A DNA stretch of 64,000 bases from Fodinibius sp052060035. Its GTDB lineage: Bacteria; Bacteroidota; Rhodothermia; Balneolales; Balneolaceae. Location: NCBI RefSeq assembly GCF_052060035.1, contig NZ_JBPOEA010000015.1, forward strand, positions 1 through 64,000, in the 5' to 3' direction. The position numbers and the translations under genes were made by a program. The notes beneath the pieces were generated by a model. It ran no database searches, was not told the origin of the DNA, and worked only from the letters and a program-made list of their open reading frames with translations. Shown one piece after another: positions 1 to 9,208 of this stretch; position 1 is the stretch's first letter; each line of letters begins with the position of its first letter.

Positions 1-2
1 GA

Positions 3-3000
3 GGAGATACCGAATTTAGCCTGTTCAATTCAGATGATTTCTCCACGTCGTATCCTGTTGAATTCAGTATTTTCAGCGATCCCCCAGCCGAAACCTTTCG
101 AAGCCAAATATTGACTAATTTGCAAAATGATTCTGTTGGTGTGGTTTATGCGACCACCGATGAATTTGAGCAAACCCGGGCTGAGTGGGAAGAAAACAAC
201 ACTTTTTGGCGATCAATATTTGCCGCCCTCAGCTTTATACTGATTTTGTCTATTCTTTTTATCGCTGCCGAAAACCTTTCGCTTTGGCAAGCCCTATTGG
301 CACAACTCCTCTTTATATCTGTAGGATGGGCAATTTTCTGGCATACAAGTTTACTATCATACTGGATACTTTCTATCTCTTCATCCGGCAATACGGAGTG
401 GATTAATTTAGTTACCAACTTAAGCACTGCTTTTACAAATGCTGCCTTTGCACTTATCGGTTCGTGGGTAGTCTCTCGAAAGCTGCAGGAATACAAGCAC
501 GAACTCAAAGCTGATTGGTATTTAAGTATCATCAGTTTAGCCAGCACTTTTGGTGTTGTTAATGCTTTGGCTATTCTCAGTTTCTTTAAAATGCTTTTTC
601 AGGCAGCCAATGATGCTGGTGTTGCTATTCTCGACCTGCGCATTTTTCCTGATCCCGGAACCATTATATTATACCTGATTCTTGGGTTTTCAACCTTAGC
701 GGCCGGAAATATATTGGTTGTCTTAAATCGCATGTTATTTCGATTTTCCAGGGAGCACCTAAAGCTTACCTCTTCCGTTTTATCAGCCAGTTTTTTGGTC
801 AGCCTATTTATTGCCCAACTGTTTATTCCCGAACGGCTTATCTTTAGCTGGATATTCTACAGCAGCATTATGGGATTTATCATTGTGTTGACTATTGCTA
901 TTGCTTATGAAAAAGCCCCAAGTCTGCTATCCCATACATCCCGCCTGCGGAAAGTCATTATTGGGTCCTTTCTAATTGCTATTGTCTGTTTACCAGCATT
1001 ATATCAGGCGGCATTCATCAATATCGATGATAAACTTTGGCAGCGGGCATCAAGCTATGCCCAAGAAGAGGATCATGTTGCAGAACGCCTGACCCGTAAC
1101 TTACTTGTCAGGCTCGAAGAAAGTTTTCAGGGTATTACCTCAAAAGATCTACAGGAAAACCGATCTAATTTACAAACGCGCTTTACCCAAACAATACGAG
1201 ATTATATTTCGCCCAGGAGTAATACCTACTCATTAAACCTTCAACTTGTTACCTCCTCAGGAGAACTGATTGGCGATTACGCTACTGACCTCAACTCTCC
1301 CAACTGGGTAACTACATATAACATATCTACGCTGCAGGTTGTTACCGAAATTGAACAAATCAACAAGTCCACTATTCGGCCCGTCGTTCAATTGCCTCAA
1401 CTGATCAATCAGCAAAAATACCGCACCTTCTATCGTGGATGGATACCCATTTTTGGGATTTCTGATCAAGAACCTATTGCATGGATTCTGTGCTCGGTGT
1501 ACCAAGAACGTCCGGAGTATAGCAAGCCTCTGCGCACAGTTATCTCCAGGCTCACCTTTGATGACTTAAACACCGATTATTTATTGCAAAGGTTCCAAAA
1601 CGGCAAACTTGTTAATTCGGTACAGCAAGGATTTACCAACCATTTTCCAAAGTATCGCACCTTGGATCAAAATCAAATTGAGACCTTACAAAATGATACC
1701 CTGATCTATGTAACCGACCAAACGGATACCTTTTCATATCGAACGTTATTTTGGAATGTATCTCAAAATAATATTATCAAAGCCAGCACGACGCTACCCG
1801 GTTACAGAATCATACTGTTTTCCTTTTTCCGTTTCAGTTTTTTCCTCTTGTTGATTGGAGGAGCTGTGTTACTTATTAGACCAATATTGCCAAGATTTAC
1901 CTTCCGGCTTCTCGGTTCCAATGTTCGTTTTCAAGATCGCCTTATCGACAGCTTTCTGCTGGCAACGCTAATCTTTCTGGGATTCCTGATCGCCTCATCT
2001 CATTACGCAATCAAACAACAAAACCGTGATATTGTACGCCAAGAACTTGTGGATAAACTTCAACGACTATCAAACTCCATTGAATCAAACCAAGTCATCC
2101 GCAATAAAAGTCAACTCGGCCCTTCCTTTTCGTTGGATTCTCTAACGACTACCCTTGATGTAGACGCCAGCTTTTATACTGGACGAACGGTAACAGAAAC
2201 CACGGCTCCACAGATTTACCAACAGCATCTATTGCCCGCAGCATTGCCGTACGATATTTATCACCAATTACATAACAGAGATCGTCAAGATGCTTATTCC
2301 AACGTTCAACTGGCCGGACAAAATTTACTTATAGGTTATCGCTCCATCTTGAATAATCAAAATATGCCGATTGCTACAATTGCAATACCCACGTTTTTGG
2401 AATCCCCCAAATACAACCAGCAACTGCTTGAAACTATTAGCTATCTTATTCTTGTCTACCTGTTTGTCTTTGGATTATTTATCATAGGATCAACTTTTAT
2501 CTCAAAGCAACTCACACGTCCCTTGGTTTACATTCAACGTGGCTTAAATAAAATATCGGGAGGTAATCTGGATACTACCATTCCCGTAACCAGTGATGAT
2601 GAAATCGGGAACCTTGCAGAAGCCTACAACAACATGGTATCGCGACTTAAAAAACTGCAAAAAGAGTTAGCTGCAGCCGAACGCGAAGCCGCCTGGAAAG
2701 AGATGGCACAGCAGGTTGCTCATGAGATCAAAAACCCACTAACCCCTATGAAGTTGAACGTTCAACATCTGGAACGTCAGCTTAAAAGTGATAGCCAAAA
2801 CCCCGAAGAGCTCAAGAAAAAAGTACAACAAATTACTGCCAACCTGATCGAGCAAATTCAGTCGCTAAATAATATCGCTTCTGATTTTTCCAAATTTTCT
2901 CAACCCTTAACTGAAGATTTTCAAGAAGTAGATTTAAAAACCATTATAGCATCGGTTGCCAAGCTCTACGAACATGACGAAAAAGTTACCATCAAGCAGC

Positions 3001-3353
3001 AAGTTCCAAAACATCCGGTAAAAATTCAGGGCATTGCTGATGAGCTCAAACGTGTTATCATCAACCTGGTAAAAAATGCATACGAGGCAATGCCGGATAA
3101 AGGCGGGGAGATTGCACTGAAGCTTTATCCTCATAAGCAAAATATATTTATCGAAGTGGAAGACAACGGTAGCGGTATCGCCGAGGAGGATCGCCCTAAT
3201 ATTTTTGTACCTAACTTCTCAACCAAATCCAGCGGCACCGGACTGGGACTGGCCATCTGTAAAAAGATTATTGAGGCACATGAAGGTAGCATCAGCTTTG
3301 CCTCAGTCGAAGAGGAAGGAACTACTTTTGTAATTAAGTTGCCACAGAAATAA
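3..3353 (+). CDS. NtrY-like membrane sensor histidine kinase, 5' end outside the window
   Basis: The frame is open from base 3 without a stop, so the gene starts before the window; the TTG at 111 is not needed as a start. About 1116 residues are visible. The order is an extracytoplasmic stretch, several N-terminal membrane helices (about bases 200-1020), a large extracytoplasmic region, a helix near 1810-1890, a second sensor region, a helix near 2430-2500, HAMP (about 2505-2680), HisKA with AHEIKNPLTPMK (His codon 2721-2723), and a HATPase with IINLVKNAYEAM, VEDNGSGI and GTGLGLAI. The HisKA-HATPase core matches the NtrY family, which phosphorylates NtrX-type response regulators. No regulator is present inside the window; it may lie upstream. 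The number of helices is greater than in classical NtrY. The signal sensed is unknown. Confidence 0.9.
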   Translation, partial: GDTEFSLFNSDDFSTSYPVEFSIFSDPPAETFRSQILTNLQNDSVGVVYATTDEFEQTRAEWEENNTFWRSIFAALSFILILSILFIAAENLSLWQALLAQLLFISVGWAIFWHTSLLSYWILSISSSGNTEWINLVTNLSTAFTNAAFALIGSWVVSRKLQEYKHELKADWYLSIISLASTFGVVNALAILSFFKMLFQAANDAGVAILDLRIFPDPGTIILYLILGFSTLAAGNILVVLNRMLFRFSREHLKLTSSVLSASFLVSLFIAQLFIPERLIFSWIFYSSIMGFIIVLTIAIAYEKAPSLLSHTSRLRKVIIGSFLIAIVCLPALYQAAFINIDDKLWQRASSYAQEEDHVAERLTRNLLVRLEESFQGITSKDLQENRSNLQTRFTQTIRDYISPRSNTYSLNLQLVTSSGELIGDYATDLNSPNWVTTYNISTLQVVTEIEQINKSTIRPVVQLPQLINQQKYRTFYRGWIPIFGISDQEPIAWILCSVYQERPEYSKPLRTVISRLTFDDLNTDYLLQRFQNGKLVNSVQQGFTNHFPKYRTLDQNQIETLQNDTLIYVTDQTDTFSYRTLFWNVSQNNIIKASTTLPGYRIILFSFFRFSFFLLLIGGAVLLIRPILPRFTFRLLGSNVRFQDRLIDSFLLATLIFLGFLIASSHYAIKQQNRDIVRQELVDKLQRLSNSIESNQVIRNKSQLGPSFSLDSLTTTLDVDASFYTGRTVTETTAPQIYQQHLLPAALPYDIYHQLHNRDRQDAYSNVQLAGQNLLIGYRSILNNQNMPIATIAIPTFLESPKYNQQLLETISYLILVYLFVFGLFIIGSTFISKQLTRPLVYIQRGLNKISGGNLDTTIPVTSDDEIGNLAEAYNNMVSRLKKLQKELAAAEREAAWKEMAQQVAHEIKNPLTPMKLNVQHLERQLKSDSQNPEELKKKVQQITANLIEQIQSLNNIASDFSKFSQPLTEDFQEVDLKTIIASVAKLYEHDEKVTIKQQVPKHPVKIQGIADELKRVIINLVKNAYEAMPDKGGEIALKLYPHKQNIFIEVEDNGSGIAEEDRPNIFVPNFSTKSSGTGLGLAICKKIIEAHEGSISFASVEEEGTTFVIKLPQK

Positions 3354-3449
3354 CATTCGTTCTTGACTTACTTTTCCCTCTCTTTTTTTGTACCATACGC
3401 GATTCCCTAAAAACAGAATTATCTTCTTTCTGTAGCACTCCATTCACCA

Positions 3450-4805
3450 ATGCTTTCGTATCTAAAATCAGAAAAACACAACCTGCGTAAGGAAGCCGGC
3501 ATTACGCTCAAGATCGGCCTGCCGGTAATTATCGCCCAGCTGCTGCAGATGTCAATGAACTTTGTGGATACGGTGATGGCTGGCAATCTTTCGGCTCAGG
3601 ATTTAGCTGCTGTAGCAGTGGGCGGTGCGGTATTTATGCCCTTTATGATGTTGGCCGCCGGTACGCTTATGGCTCTCACTCCGATCGTGGCCCAACACAT
3701 AGGCGGGCGAAATTTTAATGAAATTGGCGTCAATGTCCGCCAGGGACTCTGGCTCTGCCTGATGCTGGCCATTCCCATTTTCTTTCTGATTCGCAATCTC
3801 GAGTTTGTCATGCACTTTCTGGATGTGACGCCCAAGATCATTCCGCTCGCACAAGGGTATCTCGATGCTATTTCGTGGGGCGTTTTTGGCGTCTGTGGAT
3901 ATATGGCACTCCGCTTTTTCAACGAAGGGATGTCGGTTACACGTCCCGCTATGTATTTTGCCCTTATAGGTGTTTTTGTAAACGTTGGTGCCAACTACGT
4001 ACTGATGTACGGCCATCTCGGCTTCCCTGAGCTGGGCGCTGTGGGCTGCGGATATGCCTCTTCCCTCGTAGGTTATGTGATGTTTCTGGGGATGCTCCTA
4101 TTCACGATGAACCACAAACCGTACAGTCGTTTCCAAATCTTTTCAACCTGGCGGCTGCCGGAATGGACATACCTGAAAGAACTACTGCAGGTTGGTATTC
4201 CCATCGGGCTCAGCTCCACCATGGAAGTGACCATGTTTGCCTTGGTCAGTTTGCTGATGGGATCACTAAGCACTGTGGCAGTAGCCGGGCACCAAGTAGC
4301 TATTAATTTTTCGGCGATGACTTTTATGGTGCCATTTGGCTTATCAACCGCTATTACCACCCGTGTGGGCAACGCCATTGGCAAGGGATCAATGAGCGAG
4401 GCACGCCGCCGCGGATATCTGGGTATCACCATGGCTACCTTTTTCATGAGCATCACCGCTGTCATTATGTACCTGTTCCCCGAACTCATTACCAGCATGT
4501 ATACCCAAGACGCCGACGTACAGCAAGTGGCAGTTAGCCTGTTATATATGGCTGCTATTTTTCAAATTTCTGACGGACTGCAAGTCAGCGGCTACGGTGC
4601 CCTGCGGGGACTCAAAGACACCACGGTTCCCATGGTGGTCAACTTTATTGCTTATTGGATGGTGGGGCTGCCTCTTGGGTACTACCTGGGGCTCATTCAA
4701 AACATTGGCCCCCAGGGGTTATGGATGGGACTCATTGCCGGACTCACTATTGCTGCCATTCTTCACAACATTCGATTTTACAAACTCACGAAAAATAAGT
4801 CCTAA
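3450..4805 (+). CDS. MATE family multidrug/Na+ efflux transporter
   Basis: Inner-membrane exporter of the MATE (NorM-like) family, which extrudes cationic drugs or metabolites using a Na+ or H+ gradient. The 451 residues match the usual family length and form about 12 hydrophobic helices in two homologous halves (roughly residues 15-215 and 240-440). The N-terminus shows the typical IGLPVIIAQLLQMSMNFVDT pattern, and the second half begins with a similar GIPIGLSSTMEVTMFALVS. It lies 96 bases after the kinase gene and 75 bases before the polyketide operon on the same strand. It could export that operon's product, but a palindrome and a spacer separate them, so this is only a guess. Substrate unknown. 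Confidence 0.93.
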   Translation: MLSYLKSEKHNLRKEAGITLKIGLPVIIAQLLQMSMNFVDTVMAGNLSAQDLAAVAVGGAVFMPFMMLAAGTLMALTPIVAQHIGGRNFNEIGVNVRQGLWLCLMLAIPIFFLIRNLEFVMHFLDVTPKIIPLAQGYLDAISWGVFGVCGYMALRFFNEGMSVTRPAMYFALIGVFVNVGANYVLMYGHLGFPELGAVGCGYASSLVGYVMFLGMLLFTMNHKPYSRFQIFSTWRLPEWTYLKELLQVGIPIGLSSTMEVTMFALVSLLMGSLSTVAVAGHQVAINFSAMTFMVPFGLSTAITTRVGNAIGKGSMSEARRRGYLGITMATFFMSITAVIMYLFPELITSMYTQDADVQQVAVSLLYMAAIFQISDGLQVSGYGALRGLKDTTVPMVVNFIAYWMVGLPLGYYLGLIQNIGPQGLWMGLIAGLTIAAILHNIRFYKLTKNKS

Positions 4806-4844
4806 TTAGGAATTCGGAATTTTTACCACAAAATTAGGGTATTA

Positions 4845-4860
4845 TAGAGTACATACTCTA
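4845..4860. promoter_or_regulatory. 16-bp perfect palindrome, candidate operator of the polyketide operon
   Basis: TAGAGTA, two spacer bases CA, then TACTCTA: two perfect 7-bp half sites ending 20 bases before the type III PKS start codon. Its size and place suggest a dimeric repressor or activator site. No regulator gene is adjacent, so the cognate protein is unknown. It could also be a chance AT-rich palindrome. Confidence 0.4.
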
Positions 4861-4880
4861 ACCTTTTAATTTAGCGGTAG

Positions 4881-5990
4881 ATGCCAGCTTACATTCAAAA
4901 TATTTCTACGGTAGTTCCTGAGCGATCGTATGACCAGACCTTTCTGCGTGATCGCATGAAAGAATATATCAGCAACAAAGATATTACACAGCGCATTATC
5001 CATCGCATTTATTCAAATTCGGGAATTAATAAACGTCACACCGTTATTCCGGATTTTAATGCGAACGGCGATCCGCGGTTTTTCTTTCAGGAAAATGGCA
5101 CCCTAAACGTGCCTTCTACCGGAGCCCGCAATGAACTTTACACCCAGAAAGCCAAAGAGCTTTTTGTGGAAACGGCTCGTCAAACGATCGAAGAAACTCC
5201 ATCCGTAAATCGTGATGACATCACACACGTTATTACCGTTTCTTGCACGGGATTTTTTGCTCCCGAACCTGCATTCGAAATTATTCAGAAACTGGGATTA
5301 CCAACATCCACGCAACGTTATCATCTGGGCTTTATGGGATGTTTTGCCGCTTTCCCTGCCATGAAAATGGCCAAGTCTTTTTGTGAATCACATCCCAATG
5401 CTAAGGTGTTAATCGTTTGCCTGGAATTATGCAGCATTCATCTACAACCGTCAGAATCAACCGACAACTTGATATCAGCATCCGTTTTTGCCGATGGGGC
5501 CGCCGGCCTAATTATCACCAAAGACAAACCACATGAAACTAACAGCTATGAACTGACGAACTTTGCCACTGCCATTGCCCAGGAAAGTGAAAAAGATATG
5601 GCCTGGACGATCGGAGATACGGGATTTGACATGGTGCTGTCTACCTATGTCCCTGATATTATAAAAGCGAATCTTAAACAGTCTATTGCGCCCTTGTTAA
5701 CAGATTATCAACTGACTATTGACGATATTAAGCATTGGGCCTTGCACCCTGGTGGACGTGCAATTTTGGATAAGGTTCAGGACAACTTCAACATCGCTAA
5801 CGAGCAGCTATCCCCATCCCGACAAGTACTTGCTAATTATGGCAATATGAGTAGTGCTACTATCCTGTTTGTACTAAAAGAACTGTTAAATCGTCCCTCT
5901 TCTGAGGCACAAGAATCTGTGTTGGCAATGGCTTTTGGCCCGGGATTAACAATAGAAAGCGGACTGCTTCAAAAAATCCAGCCAACGTAA
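4881..5990 (+). CDS. Type III polyketide synthase (chalcone synthase-like)
   Basis: Homodimeric ketosynthase of the chalcone/stilbene synthase superfamily. It condenses a CoA-linked (often long-chain) starter with malonyl-CoA and cyclises the product to a resorcinol, pyrone or phloroglucinol. The 369 residues are typical. The catalytic triad can be read: Cys154 in GFMGCFAAF, His289 in ALHPGGR, and Asn322 in YGNMSSAT, with a C-terminal FGPGLTIESGLL. It starts an operon: its TAA overlaps the ATG of the next gene by one base (TAATG). The set PKS, methyltransferase, flavin hydroxylase resembles the logic of Streptomyces griseus srsABC (alkylresorcinol to methylated quinone). The product is inferred, and starter and ring type cannot be read from sequence. 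FabH or HMG-CoA synthase is excluded by the motif set and length. Confidence 0.93.
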   Translation: MPAYIQNISTVVPERSYDQTFLRDRMKEYISNKDITQRIIHRIYSNSGINKRHTVIPDFNANGDPRFFFQENGTLNVPSTGARNELYTQKAKELFVETARQTIEETPSVNRDDITHVITVSCTGFFAPEPAFEIIQKLGLPTSTQRYHLGFMGCFAAFPAMKMAKSFCESHPNAKVLIVCLELCSIHLQPSESTDNLISASVFADGAAGLIITKDKPHETNSYELTNFATAIAQESEKDMAWTIGDTGFDMVLSTYVPDIIKANLKQSIAPLLTDYQLTIDDIKHWALHPGGRAILDKVQDNFNIANEQLSPSRQVLANYGNMSSATILFVLKELLNRPSSEAQESVLAMAFGPGLTIESGLLQKIQPT

Positions 5991-6685
5991 TGCCCCTGTT
6001 TTTATCACAGCGAGATACCGAAAGCTGCGAACGGATGGATAACCCAGATTGCGATCCGGATGAACTCCGGAATACCTACCGCCATTTTGGCCGAGTCAAT
6101 AACTTGATTTCTCAATGGGATTACATTTATGACACAAAAATCCGTCCTCATCTTCAACATAACACCCGTAATTCACTTCTGGATATCGGATTTGGCGGCG
6201 GAGATATTCCCCTGAAGTTAGCTAAACGAGCAGAACAAGATGGGTTCAACCTTTCAATAACGGCCATCGATCCCGATCCACGAGCAATACAATTTATACA
6301 AACACTTAAACCACCCTCGAATATTGAATTCTTGCAGTGTGAACTTTCAGAATTGGATCCGGCAACACAGCAATTCGATTTCGTTCTATCAAACCATTTA
6401 ATTCATCATTTGAATGAACAAGAACTTTTATCCATACTGCAACAAGCAAAAAAATTATGCTCAAAATCGGTTCTCTTTAATGACCTTCGGCGAAGTGACT
6501 GGGCATACCTTTTATTTAATATTTTCTCGCGACCTATTTTTCGAAGCTCTTTTATAACCGAGGATGGCCTAACCTCTATTAAACGGAGCTACACAAAAAA
6601 AGAATTGGAAGCGATTGTCCCGCAAGATTGGGATATACAAAACCTCTTTCCCTTTCGACTATTGCTAACATACGATCATGCGTAA
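5990..6685 (+). CDS. Class I SAM-dependent methyltransferase of the polyketide operon
   Basis: 231-residue Rossmann methyltransferase. Motif I is LLDIGFGGGDIPLKLA (about residues 63-78), followed by an acidic post-I strand TAIDPDPRA and motif IV-like QFDFVLSNHLIHHL. It probably methylates a hydroxyl or ring carbon of the polyketide ring; the acceptor is inferred from context only. Its start overlaps the PKS stop by one base, and its end overlaps the monooxygenase gene by 8 bases, so the three genes are very likely translationally coupled. It is not the membrane ICMT-type methyltransferase found in the Streptomyces srs operon, so the analogy is functional rather than gene-for-gene. An ATG immediately at the PKS stop decides the start. 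Confidence 0.88.
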   Translation: MPLFLSQRDTESCERMDNPDCDPDELRNTYRHFGRVNNLISQWDYIYDTKIRPHLQHNTRNSLLDIGFGGGDIPLKLAKRAEQDGFNLSITAIDPDPRAIQFIQTLKPPSNIEFLQCELSELDPATQQFDFVLSNHLIHHLNEQELLSILQQAKKLCSKSVLFNDLRRSDWAYLLFNIFSRPIFRSSFITEDGLTSIKRSYTKKELEAIVPQDWDIQNLFPFRLLLTYDHA

Positions 6686-7844
6686 CTTTTCTGAACCATA
6701 TCCGATAGCCGTTGTGGGTGGCGGGCCGGTAGGACTTTACTTGGGACTCTGCCTTGAACAAGTCGGCATTTCATACATTGTTCTTGAACAACGATCTGCT
6801 CCTCGTCCCGGATCTCGATCGCTGGGCATTCATCCCGTTTCGCTGGAACTATTCGACGAATTAGGCCTTGCCGACAACTTCATCCGCAATGGAATCAAGA
6901 TTCAACAAGGACATGCTTTTACCAATAACAAGAAATTAGGCTCACTATCTTTCGAAGATTGTCCGCTCCCCTTCAACTTTATTTTGGCACTACCCCAGCA
7001 TCGTACTGAATCGCTTCTCGAAAAAGCATTGACCGAACGCAATCCCGACAGCCTGATACGTAATGCAGAAGTCACCGCTATTACTGAACATAATCAAAAA
7101 ATAGAGATTACTTTTAAAAGGAATGGAAGTACAAATACTATAGAATCAGCATATCTGGTTGGCTGCGACGGTAAAAACAGCTTGGTTCGCAAACATGCCG
7201 GTATTTCTTTTAAAGGCCAACCTTATCCCGATACCTACATCATGGGCGACTTCCCCGATAACAGTGATTTTGGTTCTGATGCAGCGATCTTTCTATGTAA
7301 TGAAGGACTTATCGAATCTTTCCCCTTACCTGATGATCGGCGACGTTGGGTTGTTAAAACGGCTGAATACATTAATGATGTAACACCGGAACAGTTAACA
7401 TCGAAAGTTTTACATAGAATTGGTCATACGATAGATGACACTCAAACTTCTATGCTCAGCAGTTTTGGCGTTCAAAAACTGGTTGCCCAACCCATAGTGA
7501 AAGATCGTGTTATTTTAGCAGGAGATGCCGCTCATGTTATAAGCCCTATAGGAGGCCAGGGTATGAATTTAGGTTGGCTTGATGCACAGGATTTAGCAGA
7601 TACACTAACACAGATATTCAAGAACGATTTTCAAGCCCGATCAATCCTGAATCAATATCAAAAGCGAAGAGAACATGCCGTAAAAAATGCAATTCGAAGA
7701 GCAGAAATGAACATGAAATTAGGCAGGGCGACAAAATCTCCTTTTTGGCGAAATAGATTAATTTCATTAATGCTAAAAGCTCCACTATCGCAACTTATGG
7801 CAAACATTTTTACAATGCGCGGCATTGAGCGATGGCTAATTTAA
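6678..7844 (+). CDS. FAD-dependent aromatic-ring monooxygenase (PHBH family)
   Basis: Group A flavoprotein hydroxylase that uses NAD(P)H and O2 to hydroxylate an activated phenolic ring. All three family fingerprints are present: GxGxxG as VVGGGPVGLYLGLCLE near the N-terminus, the DG motif in YLVGCDGKNSLVRKHAG (about residues 155-172), and the GD motif in RVILAGDAAHVISPIGGQG (about 275-293). The 388 residues are normal for the family. As the last gene of the polyketide operon it probably oxidises the resorcinol-type ring towards a hydroxyquinone, as SrsC does in Streptomyces; this is inference. It ends 12 bases before the stop codon of the convergent GAF kinase, with no clear terminator between. 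Confidence 0.9.
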   Translation: MRNFSEPYPIAVVGGGPVGLYLGLCLEQVGISYIVLEQRSAPRPGSRSLGIHPVSLELFDELGLADNFIRNGIKIQQGHAFTNNKKLGSLSFEDCPLPFNFILALPQHRTESLLEKALTERNPDSLIRNAEVTAITEHNQKIEITFKRNGSTNTIESAYLVGCDGKNSLVRKHAGISFKGQPYPDTYIMGDFPDNSDFGSDAAIFLCNEGLIESFPLPDDRRRWVVKTAEYINDVTPEQLTSKVLHRIGHTIDDTQTSMLSSFGVQKLVAQPIVKDRVILAGDAAHVISPIGGQGMNLGWLDAQDLADTLTQIFKNDFQARSILNQYQKRREHAVKNAIRRAEMNMKLGRATKSPFWRNRLISLMLKAPLSQLMANIFTMRGIERWLI

Positions 7845-7856
7845 GTGATGTTGTTC

Positions 7857-9029
7857 TTATTTATCAAAACGAATTAAAAAGGTTGTTCCTTCCTCTCGCT
7901 CAATATCGATATCGGCTTCAAGGCGGCGAATGAGTACATCAATCAACCACCCACCAACCGATCCCGATTCGGTAAATGAAAAATCCTCTCCAATACCAGT
8001 ACCATTATCCGAAACCTTCAACTCAATGACTTTATCCTCAGTTTCATTAATTTCAATGACAATGCGGGGCTCATTAGATTCCTCGTCAAAAGCATGTTTA
8101 TAACAATTTACTATTAATTCGTTAAGTAACAATCCACAGCTCATAGCCCGATCCGTATCCAAAGAAACCTCTTTGGACTTTACTTTTATTTTTACCTTTT
8201 GCGAAACATGGGAAAGGATGTTTGAAATTTTCTTTGATAACCGCTCGACATATAACTTCAGTTTAATCTCATTACCCGGCTCATTGTTATATAAAAAATC
8301 ATGCACTTCCGTCATTGATTTAATACGTGCAGTCGTCTTTTGCAACACTTCTTTGGCTCCCTCATCGTCAATATCCGATAACTCCAATTCAATGAGGGCT
8401 GTTATAGTAGATAAATTATTTTTTAGCCGGTGATGAACCTCCGTCAGCATTAAGTCGCGCTCTTCAAGCTTCTTTTGCATATCCTGTAGTTCCCTACATC
8501 GTTCGATAGACAGTGCCAAATGATCAGCCAGTGCCTCAAAAACAGGGATATCCCGATCAGTAAAATCGCCATCGCGTCTGTTTATCGCCTGTAGTACTCC
8601 AATTATTTTTCCATGACTATTTTTAAGCGGCACGCAGATGATATTGTCGGTGGTAAAGTTTGGAGATATATCACCGCCAAACAGCTCGCTTTGGGCTACC
8701 TCGTTGGAATAAAATGGTTTCTCATTTTTGACGACCCAACCACCAATGCCTACCCCCTTATTAATTCTCTGCCCTTTGATCTCTTTTTTTACCGGACCGG
8801 TAGGCATACTTATAATTAATTCTCCGGTACCTTCATCCAGGAGCATTAATGAACTGGCTTCGGTGTTCATCACGTTTTGCACTACTTCAATACTCTCTTG
8901 CAATACAGTCCGGAGTTTAACCGCCTTACTAACACTGTTAACATTCTTTAGCAAAACTTGAAGACTATTAGTCGTTATATCATCATGTGAAATTTTGTCA
9001 GCTATATCATCTCTATTAGATAATACCAT
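7857..9029 (-). CDS. GAF-domain sensor histidine kinase, HisKA_2 type
   Basis: 390-residue soluble kinase without membrane helices. An N-terminal GAF domain (about residues 25-165, with ASSLMLLDEGTGEL and GIGGWVVKNEKPF) probably senses a small ligand or redox state. Next comes a HisKA_2 dimerisation domain with the phospho-acceptor in EVHHRLKNNLSTI (about residues 197-209) and a HATPase with LLLNELIVNCYKHAF and VSDNGTGIG. This HHRLKNN signature is typical of kinases that often signal to single-domain regulators or PhyR-like proteins. No response regulator lies beside it, so it is an orphan in this window. A GAGG sequence a few bases before the ATG may serve as ribosome binding site. Confidence 0.9.
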   Translation of the reverse strand: MVLSNRDDIADKISHDDITTNSLQVLLKNVNSVSKAVKLRTVLQESIEVVQNVMNTEASSLMLLDEGTGELIISMPTGPVKKEIKGQRINKGVGIGGWVVKNEKPFYSNEVAQSELFGGDISPNFTTDNIICVPLKNSHGKIIGVLQAINRRDGDFTDRDIPVFEALADHLALSIERCRELQDMQKKLEERDLMLTEVHHRLKNNLSTITALIELELSDIDDEGAKEVLQKTTARIKSMTEVHDFLYNNEPGNEIKLKLYVERLSKKISNILSHVSQKVKIKVKSKEVSLDTDRAMSCGLLLNELIVNCYKHAFDEESNEPRIVIEINETEDKVIELKVSDNGTGIGEDFSFTESGSVGGWLIDVLIRRLEADIDIEREEGTTFLIRFDK

Positions 9030-9087
9030 TTTAACCTCAAAAGCCGATTTGCCTGATTTGTTTAACTCTCTTGTCTTTATCTATTTA

Positions 9088-9116
9088 ATATATTTTTAGA
9101 TCATTTAAAAATATAT
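9088..9116. repeat. AT-rich 11-bp inverted repeat upstream of the GAF kinase
   Basis: ATATATTTTTA at 9088-9098 is the exact reverse complement of TAAAAATATAT at 9106-9116, with a 7-base spacer. It lies 59 bases upstream of the kinase start and before the aconitase terminator. It could be an operator, an AT-rich upstream promoter element, or chance. Confidence 0.3.
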
Positions 9117-9140
9117 AGAAAAATTATAGCCGGATATCAA

Positions 9141-9175
9141 TAAAAAAGCCCGACCTCAAAAAGAAGTCGGGCTTA
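9141..9175 (-). terminator. Rho-independent terminator of the aconitase gene
   Basis: On the minus strand a 9-bp perfect stem (AAGCCCGAC / GTCGGGCTT, 9146-9154 with 9166-9174) and an 11-base loop is followed by a run of Ts (9141-9147). It lies 34 bases after the aconitase stop codon. Confidence 0.85.
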
Positions 9176-9208
9176 ATGAACTAATGTTCAATATTAGTTT
9201 GCCAAATT

